A stretch of DNA of 64,000 nucleotides. Origin: Rhizobium laguerreae. Lineage in GTDB: Bacteria; Pseudomonadota; Alphaproteobacteria; Rhizobiales; Rhizobiaceae. Location of the stretch: contig NZ_MRDM01000014.1 of the NCBI RefSeq assembly GCF_002008165.1, forward strand, positions 930,001 through 994,000. The letters run 5' to 3'. Made by a program: the position numbers and the translations under genes. Positions 54,511-63,322 of the stretch are shown piece by piece (within the stretch, counting starts at the first letter, position 1; each line of letters opens with the position of its first letter). The notes under the pieces were generated by a model. That model did not search any database. It had not been told where the DNA came from and saw only the letters and a list, made by a program, of their open reading frames with translations.

Positions 54511-55716
54511 ATGACCGCGACAGCACCCTGGACAATCGAAAAGCCGACCGCCCTGCTCGTTCTTGCCGACGGCACGGTCATCGAAGGCAAGGGCATCGGC
54601 GCCACCGGCAAGGTGCCGGCCGAAGTGGTCTTCAACACAGCGCTCACTGGCTATGAGGAGATCCTGACGGACCCCTCCTATCTGGGCCAGATCGTCACCT
54701 TCACCTTCCCGCATATCGGCAATATCGGCACCAATGATGAAGACATCGAGGACCTGACGCCTGCCGCCCGCCATGGCGCTGTCGGCGTCATCTTCAAGGC
54801 CGACATCACTGAGCCCTCGAACTACCGCGCCGCCAAGCACCTCGACCAATGGCTGAAGGCCCGCGGCGTCATCGGTCTCTGCGGCATCGACACGCGCGCG
54901 CTGACCGCCTGGATCCGTGAGAACGGCGCTCCGAACGCGGTGATCGCCCACGATCCGAACGGCGTCTTCGACATCGAGACGCTGAAGGCCGAAGCCAAAG
55001 CCTGGAGCGGCCTCGAAGGTCTCGACCTTGCCAAGATCGCCTCGTCGGGCCAGTCCTCGCAATGGACCGAAACGCCGTGGGTCTGGAACGAAGGTTACGG
55101 TGAGCTCAAGGCGGCGGACGCGAAATACCACGTCGTCTGCCTCGATTACGGCGTCAAGCGCAATATCCTGCGCCTGTTTGCCGGCCTCGACTGCAAGGTG
55201 ACCGTCGTGCCGGCCGCAACGAGCGCCGAAGACGTGCTCGCCATGCAGCCGGACGGCATCTTCCTGTCGAACGGCCCGGGCGATCCGGCGGCAACCGGCG
55301 AATATGCCGTCCCTGTGATCAAGACGCTTGTTAAGACCGATATCCCGGTCTTCGGCATCTGCCTCGGCCACCAGATGCTGGGCCTGGCACTTGGCGCGAA
55401 GACCGAGAAGATGCATCAGGGCCATCACGGCGCCAACCACCCCGTCAAGGACCACACGACCGGCAAGGTCGAGATCGTCTCGATGAACCACGGCTTCGCG
55501 GTCGACTCGAAGTCGCTGCCGGATGGCGTTGAAGAGACTCATATTTCGCTTTTCGACGGCACCAATTGCGGCCTGCGCGTCCTCGGCAAGCAGGTCTTCT
55601 CGGTCCAGCACCATCCGGAAGCCTCTCCCGGCCCGCAGGACAGCCACTATCTCTTCCGCCGCTTCATCAACATGGTGCGCGAGAAGAAGGGCGAACCGGC
55701 GCTCGCCGAACGCTGA
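54511..55716 (+). CDS. carA: carbamoyl-phosphate synthase small subunit
   Basis: A 401-residue glutaminase subunit. The catalytic Cys is in FGICLGHQMLG (about 284) and the His/Glu in VQHHPEASPGP (about 367-369). The N-terminal domain begins MTATAPWTIEKPTALLVLAD; an ATG 6 nt earlier is possible. It supplies ammonia to CarB for arginine and pyrimidine synthesis. carB is 7.6 kb away. Confidence 0.98.
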   Translation: MTATAPWTIEKPTALLVLADGTVIEGKGIGATGKVPAEVVFNTALTGYEEILTDPSYLGQIVTFTFPHIGNIGTNDEDIEDLTPAARHGAVGVIFKADITEPSNYRAAKHLDQWLKARGVIGLCGIDTRALTAWIRENGAPNAVIAHDPNGVFDIETLKAEAKAWSGLEGLDLAKIASSGQSSQWTETPWVWNEGYGELKAADAKYHVVCLDYGVKRNILRLFAGLDCKVTVVPAATSAEDVLAMQPDGIFLSNGPGDPAATGEYAVPVIKTLVKTDIPVFGICLGHQMLGLALGAKTEKMHQGHHGANHPVKDHTTGKVEIVSMNHGFAVDSKSLPDGVEETHISLFDGTNCGLRVLGKQVFSVQHHPEASPGPQDSHYLFRRFINMVREKKGEPALAER

Positions 55717-55780
55717 TTTCAAGCCATAGCGATTTCCGACCGCCAAGGTCGGCCATTAACTTGTTGACAAACCTCACTCT

Positions 55781-55860
55781 TCGTCATCCTCGGCCCCGTG
55801 CCGAGGATCTGCCACATATCGACCGAAGGCAGATGCTCGGGACAAGCCCGAGCATGACGA
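55781..55860. repeat. palindromic intergenic element, copy 2 (RIME-like)
   Basis: TCGTCAT...ATGACGA ends are inverted. The left arm CCTCGGCCCCGTGCCGAGG and the right arm GCTCGGGACAAGCCCGAGC match the two inner palindromes of 12055-12126, with eight additional bases between them. It follows carA by 64 bp and may form RNA structure at the end of its message. Confidence 0.75.
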
Positions 55861-55996
55861 AAGAGGAGTTGGCCCGCTTTGTCGGTAGCCCAAAGGTTCG
55901 CTCAGGCGGGCCTTTTTCTTTATCCGCCTATTGACCTCAGCTTAACTTGAGGAATTACAGATCTGCCTGCAGACATCTGATGCAGGAGAAAACTGG

Positions 55997-56317
55997 ATGA
56001 GCGGAGCTTTCTTTCGAGTCGACAAGTTCATCGTGCCGGCGGCGGCACGCGAGGAATTTCTCGTCAAAGTGATGATGACCCACAAGGTGTTGGAGGTGCA
56101 GGACGGTTTCATCGATCACAGGGTGCTGGAGCAGGTCGCTGGTCCAGGCGAATTCAATTTCGTCACCATTGCCGAATGGGAAAATACCGAGGTCGTCGAG
56201 CGCGCGCGGGCAGCCGTGGCGGCCGCCCATAAGGGTGCGAATTTCGATCCGCAGGAAATGTTTGCGCGTCTCGGTATTCGCGCCGACATCGCCGGCTACA
56301 AACCTGTCGCGGCCTGA
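55997..56317 (+). CDS. antibiotic-biosynthesis-monooxygenase (ABM) domain protein
   Basis: A 106-residue protein: SGAFFRVDKFIVPAAAREEF, FIDHRVLEQVAGPGEFNFVT. This is the ferredoxin-like ABM fold of heme-degrading and quinol monooxygenases. The exact reaction is not readable. Confidence 0.88.
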   Translation: MSGAFFRVDKFIVPAAAREEFLVKVMMTHKVLEVQDGFIDHRVLEQVAGPGEFNFVTIAEWENTEVVERARAAVAAAHKGANFDPQEMFARLGIRADIAGYKPVAA

Positions 56318-56334
56318 TCGCAGCGCCGGCCGGC

Positions 56335-57738
56335 TCAGGCGCCGGCCATTGCGCCCTCCCGGCGAAGGAGAAGATAGAACCGTCCGCAGAGCATGACGGC
56401 GGCGGCTGCCAGCCCGACGAGGAAGCCGAACCAGATGCCGATACCGCCGAAACCGAGCGGGAAAGCAAAGGCCCAGGCGAGGAAGAAGCCGATCGGCCAA
56501 TAAGCGATCAGTGCCATGATCATCGGCACGCGCGCGTCCTTGAGACCGCGCAGCAATCCATTGGCAACCACCTGCAGCCCGTCGACCAGCTGGAAAAGCC
56601 CGGCAACGACGATCAGCGGCCCGGCATAGGCAAGCACTTCGGACGCCTCGGGCGAGTTGACGTCAAGGAACCAGCTGCCGAGGAATTGCGGCATGGTGGC
56701 AAAGAGCACCGAGCCGACTGCCGAGATGGCGCAAGCGATGATAACAACCATGATCGAAGCGCGCACCAGCCCCCGATGGTCGCCCTGCCCGTGCGCGACG
56801 CCGATGCGCACCGTCGCCGCCTGGCTGAGGCCGAGCGGGATCATGAAGGCGATCGAGGCCCATTGCAGGGCAATGCCGTGGGCGGCAAGCTCGATCGTAC
56901 CGATATAGCCCATCAGCAGTGAGGCTACCGTGAACAGGCTGACCTCGGCAAGGAGGGTAACGCTGATCGGGAAACCGAGCCGGATGACCTCCAGCAGCGC
57001 GTGCCAGTCGGGTTTCCAGAACCGCACGAAGATCTCGTAGCGCCGCGTCTCTTCCCGCCGCTGCACGAAAGCAAGGATGAAGAGGAAGCCGGCCGTCTGC
57101 ACGACGACCGAAACGATCGCCGCGCCCTCAAGCCCCATCGCCGGAAAACCGAAATGGCCGAGCACGAGCATATAGGCGAAGATCGCGTTCATCACCAGCG
57201 TGGCGATGGTGACGTTGAGGATGATGCCTGCCTTGCCGATGGCGCTGACGAGCGAGCGCATGACGTTGAAGAGCAGGCCCGGCAGCACGCCGAACTGGCC
57301 GATCATGATATAACCATGGGCGAGCTTGGCCACCTCGGGCTTCTGCTGCGCAAAGAGCAGGATCTGTTCCGCATTGAAGAAGGCCGGCTGCATGATGATC
57401 CAAAATCCGATCACCACCCAGAGACCCATGCGCAGCGATCGGCGCACCGAGACGACGTCGCCGCGGCCATAGGCCTGCGCCACCATCGGAATGACGGCGA
57501 TGGCAAAGCCCGAACCGAAGATGAGGATCGTGAACAGGAACTGCGCCGACAGCACCATCGCCGCCAGCTGTTCGGCGCCGAGACGTCCGACGATCATCAC
57601 ATCGGTGGTGTGGATACCGAGCTGGGCAAGCTGCGCGCCGATCAGCGGAATGCCGAGCGCCAACGTCGCACGGAAATGTGCGCCCCAACGATTATCGTTT
57701 GTCGGCGCAAGCCTGCGCGCGTCGATCGGCGTGTCCAT
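56335..57738 (-). CDS. MATE-family multidrug efflux transporter
   Basis: A 467-residue membrane protein with about 12 helices in two halves. Early segment GIPLIGAQLAQLGIHTTDVM and RQFGVLPGLLFNVMRSLVSA-like regions fit NorM-type MATE pumps. It exports cationic drugs using sodium or protons by family. It is a single gene, convergent with the ABM gene. Confidence 0.95.
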   Translation of the reverse strand: MDTPIDARRLAPTNDNRWGAHFRATLALGIPLIGAQLAQLGIHTTDVMIVGRLGAEQLAAMVLSAQFLFTILIFGSGFAIAVIPMVAQAYGRGDVVSVRRSLRMGLWVVIGFWIIMQPAFFNAEQILLFAQQKPEVAKLAHGYIMIGQFGVLPGLLFNVMRSLVSAIGKAGIILNVTIATLVMNAIFAYMLVLGHFGFPAMGLEGAAIVSVVVQTAGFLFILAFVQRREETRRYEIFVRFWKPDWHALLEVIRLGFPISVTLLAEVSLFTVASLLMGYIGTIELAAHGIALQWASIAFMIPLGLSQAATVRIGVAHGQGDHRGLVRASIMVVIIACAISAVGSVLFATMPQFLGSWFLDVNSPEASEVLAYAGPLIVVAGLFQLVDGLQVVANGLLRGLKDARVPMIMALIAYWPIGFFLAWAFAFPLGFGGIGIWFGFLVGLAAAAVMLCGRFYLLLRREGAMAGA

Positions 57739-57880
57739 GACACCAGTCCTGTGATTGAAATATGCGTCGCCACAGCTTGCGGCGAAATATCATCCGGGCT
57801 TAGAGCAAAGCCCCGCAAAGAACTACCCCAGATAAGGCAGATGATGAAAAATTCATCATCGCATCACTATTTCTGATCAA

Positions 57881-59125
57881 TCAGCCCGTGGCTTCCAGCG
57901 CCTCGGCCGGCTCCCTCACCGGAACCCTTGTGAGGAATACCCCGGCGGCCAGAAGGATGAGCACGGCGGCCGTGAGATACGGCGCGCCGGCAAAAGTGAC
58001 AGGCGCCTCAGGCTGCGTGAAGTAGGAAAACATCTGCGTGAAGATCAGCGGCCCGACAATGGTGGTGATGCTGCTGAGGCTGGTAAGCGCGCCCTGCAGC
58101 TCGCCCTGCGCCGAAGGCGGAACCATGCCGGCGGCGATGCTGCGCAGCGGCGGGTCGGCGACGTTTTCGATGACGGTCGCGACGATGACGACGTAAACCA
58201 CCCAGCCCTCCCAGGCGAAGGCATAGCCGGTCAGTCCTGCAGCTGAAAAGCAGAGGCCGAGAAGCGCCGTTTTCCATTCGCCGAGCAGAGGCACGACGCG
58301 CGGCAGGACCAGCCCCATGACGAGCGCAGCACCAATCCCGTAAATGCCGAGCGATAGGCCGATCTGTCCCTCGCTCCAACCGTATCGATAGGTCGAGACG
58401 AACGCCCAGACCGAGGGATAGACGGCATGCGCCAGGAAGAACAGGAACATGACGAGGCTGACCCAGCCGATGCCGGGATAATGGCGCATCTGGCGCAACG
58501 CGCCAAGTGGATTGGCGCGTTTCCACTCGAACCGGCGGCGGTTCTTCGCCTCCAGCGTTTCCGGCAGCAGGAAGCAGGCGGCGATGAAATTGACAAGCGA
58601 CAGCGCAGCCGCGCCGAGGAACGGCACACGGGGGCCGAATTCGCCGAGGACACCGCCAACGACGGGGCCGATGGTGAAGCCGACGCCGAAGGCGATGCCT
58701 ATCAGCCCGAAATTCTTCGCCCGGTTCTCCTCCGTGCTGATATCGGCGATATACGCCGAGCAGGTGGCAAAGCTGCCGCCGCTGATGCCGGCAAGCACGC
58801 GGCCGACGAACAGCATCCAGAAGCTGGTGGCGATGCCGCAAATGAAATTGTCGATCGCGAAGGTCAGCACCGAAAGCAACAGGATCGGCCGGCGGCCAAA
58901 GCGGTCGGACAGGTTTCCGAGCAGCGGCGCGAACAGGAATTGCATGCCGGCATAGACCAGCATCAGCCAGCCGCCGTCGATCGCCGCATCGCTGACGCTG
59001 CCGCCGGTCAGTTGCTCCAGATAGGCGGGCAGCACCGGCATGATGATGGCGATGCCGATAATGTCGAGGAAGAGGATGATGAAGACCAGGAAAAGGCCGC
59101 GGCGAACGAATTTCGGGTCAAGCAT
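57881..59125 (-). CDS. TetA-like MFS drug exporter
   Basis: A 414-residue protein with 12 helices. GNLSDRFGRRPILLLSVL is the MFS motif A, and the N-terminus FIILFLDIIGIAIIMPVLPA with the central KRANPLGALRQM loop fits the TCR/Tet family. A chromosomal homologue of TetA; substrate in this organism unknown. No mobile element is near. Confidence 0.9.
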   Translation of the reverse strand: MLDPKFVRRGLFLVFIILFLDIIGIAIIMPVLPAYLEQLTGGSVSDAAIDGGWLMLVYAGMQFLFAPLLGNLSDRFGRRPILLLSVLTFAIDNFICGIATSFWMLFVGRVLAGISGGSFATCSAYIADISTEENRAKNFGLIGIAFGVGFTIGPVVGGVLGEFGPRVPFLGAAALSLVNFIAACFLLPETLEAKNRRRFEWKRANPLGALRQMRHYPGIGWVSLVMFLFFLAHAVYPSVWAFVSTYRYGWSEGQIGLSLGIYGIGAALVMGLVLPRVVPLLGEWKTALLGLCFSAAGLTGYAFAWEGWVVYVVIVATVIENVADPPLRSIAAGMVPPSAQGELQGALTSLSSITTIVGPLIFTQMFSYFTQPEAPVTFAGAPYLTAAVLILLAAGVFLTRVPVREPAEALEATG

Positions 59126-59539
59126 GAGGCATCTCTACAGCGGTTGGTTCTGAAAAGACGATCTCGTCGCCGAGAAAGTGACATAGCTCAGAAAAGAAAC
59201 CGAAACAATCCGTGAACATCTCATAGTTTTTGATAATGCTCAACGGGAAATTTATAACAGGCCTCAACCGGTGGGCGCGCGTTGTAGTTCCAGTTTCAGA
59301 TAATCGCCAGCCGCCCAGCGATCGCCGGGCGATGCGTTCCCTTGCAATCGCCGCGACGGCATCCAGATCACCGGAGAAGATCGGTCCAAAAACTGGTCAT
59401 TGTGCATTTCCCCGCACAGCCTGTTCGATACCCTCCGATTATCGCCCGAATGCGAAAGCGGTAGAACGGCAGCATCGATGACGACGCCCGGCGCAAAAGC
59501 CCGATTGCGCCGCTTCGGCGCAGAAGGAAGGAGAAGACA

Positions 59540-60535
59540 ATGCAGACCTATCGTTTGGGAAGGACCGGACCCGATGTCTCGGCCGTCGGCCTCGGCTGCA
59601 TGGGCATGTCGGGCATGTACGGCCCCTCCGATCGCGCAGAAAGCATCGCGACGATCCATGGCGCGCTCGATGCCGGCGTCAATCTGCTCGACACCGGCGA
59701 TTTCTACGGCATGGGCCATAATGAAATGCTGATCGGCGAGGCATTGAAGGGCCGCAAGCGCGAGGGCGCCGTCATCAGCGTCAAGTTCGGCGGCCTGCGC
59801 GATCCCGTCGGCGGCTGGAACGGCTTCGACGGCCGTCCGGTCGCGGTGAAGAACTTCCTCAGCTATACGCTGCAGCGCCTTGGCGTCGATTATATCGACA
59901 TCTACCGCCCCGCCCGTCTCGATCCGAACGTACCGATCGAGGACACGGTCGGCGCCATCGCCGACATGGTCAAGGCGGGTTATGTCAGGCATATCGGCCT
60001 GTCGGAAGTCGGCGCCGACACGATCCGCCGCGCCGCCGCTGTGGCCCCGATCGTCGACCTGCAGATCGAATATTCGCTGATCTCGCGCGGCATCGAGGAA
60101 AAGATCCTGCCGACAACCCGCGAACTCGGCATCTCGATCACCGCCTACGGCGTGCTCTCGCGCGGCCTGATCAGCGGCCATTGGCAGAAGGGCCGGAGTG
60201 CGACGGCCGGCGATTTCCGCGCCTACAGCCCGCGCTTCCAGGAGGGCAATATCGAGCAGAACCTTGTTCTGGTGGAGAAACTGCGCGAGATCGCCGAGGC
60301 AAAGAGCGTCTCTGTCGCCCAGATCGCCATCGCCTGGGTCGCCGCCAAGGGCAAGGACATCGTCCCGATCATCGGCGCCCGCCGCCGCGACCGGCTGACC
60401 GAGGCGCTCGGCTCACGCGCGGTCAACCTGTCGCCGGAAGATTTCGAAGCTATCGAACGTGCCGTGCCGAAGGATGCGGCTGCAGGCGGGCGTTATCCCG
60501 AGCATATGCTGCAGCATATGGACAGTGAGAAGTAG
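59540..60535 (+). CDS. aldo/keto reductase lacking the usual catalytic His
   Basis: A 331-residue AKR barrel. The catalytic Tyr is in NLLDTGDFYGMGHNE and the Lys in AVISVKFGG. Where most members have a His (Y-x-x-H-R-x-D), this reads IDIYRPARLDPN, so the His is replaced, as I recall for a known AKR subgroup. C-terminal NADPH site is VPIIGARRRDRL. The substrate is unknown. Confidence 0.93.
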   Translation: MQTYRLGRTGPDVSAVGLGCMGMSGMYGPSDRAESIATIHGALDAGVNLLDTGDFYGMGHNEMLIGEALKGRKREGAVISVKFGGLRDPVGGWNGFDGRPVAVKNFLSYTLQRLGVDYIDIYRPARLDPNVPIEDTVGAIADMVKAGYVRHIGLSEVGADTIRRAAAVAPIVDLQIEYSLISRGIEEKILPTTRELGISITAYGVLSRGLISGHWQKGRSATAGDFRAYSPRFQEGNIEQNLVLVEKLREIAEAKSVSVAQIAIAWVAAKGKDIVPIIGARRRDRLTEALGSRAVNLSPEDFEAIERAVPKDAAAGGRYPEHMLQHMDSEK

Positions 60536-60606
60536 GCACAGGGACAGATTACGCTTCGTCCTACGGCTCAGCTGGAGATGAGGAAGAACGCGGCGCGGCT
60601 ACACGT

Positions 60607-60631
60607 CTCTTCTCCCCAGCGGGGAGAAGAG
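60607..60631. repeat. short palindrome downstream of the aldo/keto reductase
   Basis: CTCTTCTCCCC-AGC-GGGGAGAAGAG is a perfect 11-bp stem with a three-base loop. It belongs to the TTCTCCCC/GGGGAGAA group seen elsewhere in the window. It may end the messages of both convergent genes. Confidence 0.7.
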
Positions 60632-60702
60632 GGAGAAAGCCGCCCGCCCTCGTTTCCATCACAAGTGTTTCAGGAGAGCGCCGGGAAGAAAAGGCATACT
60701 CC

Positions 60703-61623
60703 TCAAATCGGCCCCGAAAACGTGTCACAAGCCGAGAGCTGGCCGCTATCAAAACCGCGCTTGAACCATCTGACCCGCTGCTCCGAGGTACCGTGGTTGA
60801 AGCTTTCCGGCACGACGTAACCCTGTGACCGCTTCTGCAGCGAATCGTCGCCGATCTGCTGGGCGGCGTTCAGCGCTTCCTCCAGATCGCCTGACTCGAG
60901 CAGGCCCTTCTGCTGGGTATATTTGCCCCAGATGCCGGCAAAGCAATCGGCCTGCAGCTCGACGCGCACCGACATCTTGTTGGCGTCGGCCTCGCTCATG
61001 CGCTGACGGGCCTGGTTGAACTTCGGCAGGATGCCCAGCAGGTTCTGCACGTGATGGCCGACCTCATGGGCAACGACATAGGCCTCGGCGAAATCGCCCG
61101 ACGCACCGAACCGGTTGGAAAGCTCCTGAAAGAATTCGGTGTCGAGATAGAGCTTGTGGTCGCCGGGGCAGTAGAACGGGCCGGTGGCGGACGATGCCGA
61201 GCCGCAGGCCGATGCGGTCGAGCCCGAGAACAACACGAGGCGGGGCTCTTCGTAGTTCTGGCCCTGCGCCTGGAAGATGCCCTGCCAGGTATCCTCAGTT
61301 TCGGCAAGCACGGTGCGCATGAAGGCGGTCATCTCGTCATTGGCAGGCGCGCGTGTGCCTCCGGACTGGCTCTGCTCGTAGCCCGGCCCGCTCGACATGC
61401 CGCCGCCTTCGAGCACCTGCAGCAGATCGATGCCCATCATCTTGAAGATGAAATAGATGACGACAAGGAAAATGATCGTACCGATGCTCAAGCCCCCGCC
61501 GGCGCGGCGAACGCCGCCGCCGGAGGGAAAATTGAAGCCACCGCCGCGGCCGAAACCGCCGCCGGTCGGACCGCCGCGGCGATCTTCAACATTGTCGGAC
61601 TGACGCCGGCCTCTCCATTCCAT
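60703..61623 (-). CDS. neutral zinc metallopeptidase (YpfJ-like)
   Basis: A 306-residue protein: N-terminal Gly-rich segment, one helix (SIGTIIFLVVIYFIFKMMGI), then a domain with the zinc motif AYVVAHEVGHHVQNLLG (about 187) and downstream SVRVELQADCFAGIWGKY. ATG follows a GGGGAGAG site. It is membrane-anchored; the large domain may face the periplasm. Substrate unknown. Confidence 0.92.
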   Translation of the reverse strand: MEWRGRRQSDNVEDRRGGPTGGGFGRGGGFNFPSGGGVRRAGGGLSIGTIIFLVVIYFIFKMMGIDLLQVLEGGGMSSGPGYEQSQSGGTRAPANDEMTAFMRTVLAETEDTWQGIFQAQGQNYEEPRLVLFSGSTASACGSASSATGPFYCPGDHKLYLDTEFFQELSNRFGASGDFAEAYVVAHEVGHHVQNLLGILPKFNQARQRMSEADANKMSVRVELQADCFAGIWGKYTQQKGLLESGDLEEALNAAQQIGDDSLQKRSQGYVVPESFNHGTSEQRVRWFKRGFDSGQLSACDTFSGPI

Positions 61624-61699
61624 CTTCGCTCTCCCCGGCAATGCCTGTGCTTGCGCTCAAGGAGTTATATATCCGTCGGCGGCCGGAATTCCAGCGACT

Positions 61700-62200
61700 T
61701 CATCGGGCAATCAGGCGCCCGCGTCGGCGACGCAGCACGATTGCGACCAGGATCGAGCCGATCGCCGCCGCGGCAAGGACCGCCGGCCATTCCGCGCCGA
61801 TGAAGATGACCGCGTGCATGATCCGGCCGGGTAGGAAAGTGAACAGGCCGGCAAGGACGATGGCGCCGAAATAGAGGCCGGCGACGATGCGCTGGTGCAG
61901 ACGGACATCGCCGCGGCGAGCCGCCGCGATCGCATTCCAGCTGCCGAACAATGTTGCAATCGACAGAAGATGGATCGGGCTGAACCCGTAGAAGAGATCG
62001 AGCTCATGAATGAAGAAGCTCGATACCGCCGTGACAACCATCAGCGCCATCCAGATCCTGCCGAGCAGCCGGTGCAGCGGCGTGCCCTTGGGGCGCAGCA
62101 GGATATAGGCGCCGAGAAGTGCCGGCGGCGTAACAGCAGTGACATGGATATGAACGGCGAGCGGAGCGCCGAGGAGCGGTTCGAGGATCATGAGCGACAT
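61700..62200 (-). CDS. DUF2306 membrane protein
   Basis: A 166-residue protein of four to five helices. DUF2306 features are LLRPKGTPLHRLLGRIWMAL and FFIHELDLFYGFSPIHLLSI. Histidines in the helices suggest a heme- or quinone-linked role, which is unproven. Start is uncertain; MSLMILEPLL is used. Confidence 0.8.
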   Translation of the reverse strand: MSLMILEPLLGAPLAVHIHVTAVTPPALLGAYILLRPKGTPLHRLLGRIWMALMVVTAVSSFFIHELDLFYGFSPIHLLSIATLFGSWNAIAAARRGDVRLHQRIVAGLYFGAIVLAGLFTFLPGRIMHAVIFIGAEWPAVLAAAAIGSILVAIVLRRRRGRLIAR

Positions 62201-62277
62201 CCGATTGAATTCGATCCCTGTTTCCGCCAAGACTTCATCCGCCTCAATCCGAACCGCGCGAACGGCAGGAAAACTTC

Positions 62278-63053
62278 GTGAATCACCTCTTCTTGCAATC
62301 CACGCTTCGCGAATTGCAGGTCTTTCTCCACTCCCGGCGCTTCTGGGGAACCTTTGCCGCGATCGTCCTGCTCTTTGCCGTCACCGGTCCCTACGGCACG
62401 ATGGAAAGCATGGCCTTCGGCGAACGCCTCGCCTACTGGCTGACCCTGCATGCCGTTGCCTGGACGATCGCCATTCTCTGCGCAGTCACGGCCGAAAGAC
62501 TGCTGCAGGGGGTGATCGTTTCCATGTTCGCCCGCATGATGGCGGGCTCGCTCGTAGCCGCCCTGCCGATCGGTTTTGCCATCGGCCTCGTCGACTATGC
62601 CTTCGCCGGCGAAGCGACCACGCTCGACAGCGGCCTGCAACGCGCGCTTTTTGCGGCGCCGCTTGCGCCCTCTTCTGCCTTTTGACCTATATGGCGATGA
62701 GCCAGAAAATCGCCGAAGCCGCAGTTCCTCAGGAAACCAGCCCCGTAGCCTCGATCCTCGACCGGCTGAAGCCTGAGAATCGTGGCTCGCTGCTGCGCCT
62801 TTCCGTCCAGGACCACTATACCGAGGTGGTGACCAGCCGCGGGCGCGAACTGGTGCTCTTGCGTTTCGCCGATGCGCTGAAAGAAACCGCCGCGACGCCG
62901 GGCTTTCGCGTCCATCGCTCGCACTGGGTGGCCGACGCCCATGTCGAAAGCCTGAAACGCGGCAATGGCAGGCTGCTGATCCTCACCCGCGACGGCACGG
63001 AAATCCCGGTCAGCCACAGCTATGCCGAGGATGTGCGCCGGCGTTTCACGTAA
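62278..63053 (+). pseudogene. membrane LytTR-type regulator gene broken by a frameshift
   Basis: From a GTG start preceded by AGGA, the frame encodes FLQSTLRELQVFLHSRRFWG, several helices, and stops after LAPSSAF near 62685. The LytTR DNA-binding domain (SVQDHYTEVVTSRGRELVLL, RVHRSHWVADAHVESLKRGN) continues in another frame to 63053, entered through ALFCLLTYMAMSQK. The 776-bp span is consistent with loss of one base near 62655-62675. Both parts together match the length of membrane-LytTR proteins. Pseudogene or sequencing error. Confidence 0.65.
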
Positions 63054-63206
63054 AGAAGACGCGCCAAGCGCTTGATGTGACTCCCGCTTTCGCACTTCCG
63101 GAAGCAAGGCGGCGGCGAAATCCGGCTGGTGGTCGTGCCTGACGGGAAATAGTCTCTGGCGCCGTGTTGGATTCCTGTCGATTCCGCGATTTATGGGGTT
63201 CCGTTT

Positions 63207-63220
63207 GCAAATACATTTGC
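63207..63220. promoter_or_regulatory. inverted repeat upstream of carB
   Basis: GCAAAT-AC-ATTTGC is a perfect 6-bp inverted repeat, followed immediately by CTATAAG, a -10-like sequence. It lies 103 bp before the carB ATG. It may be an operator or part of the promoter. Confidence 0.35.
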
Positions 63221-63322
63221 CTATAAGCCGCTTCTAGCCTGAAAAGACCCAGCATGCGCGACCCGACCCGGTGATCTCCCACCCTGGCCGGCTTTCTGCG
63301 CAGCCAGAAAACGGAAGCACTC

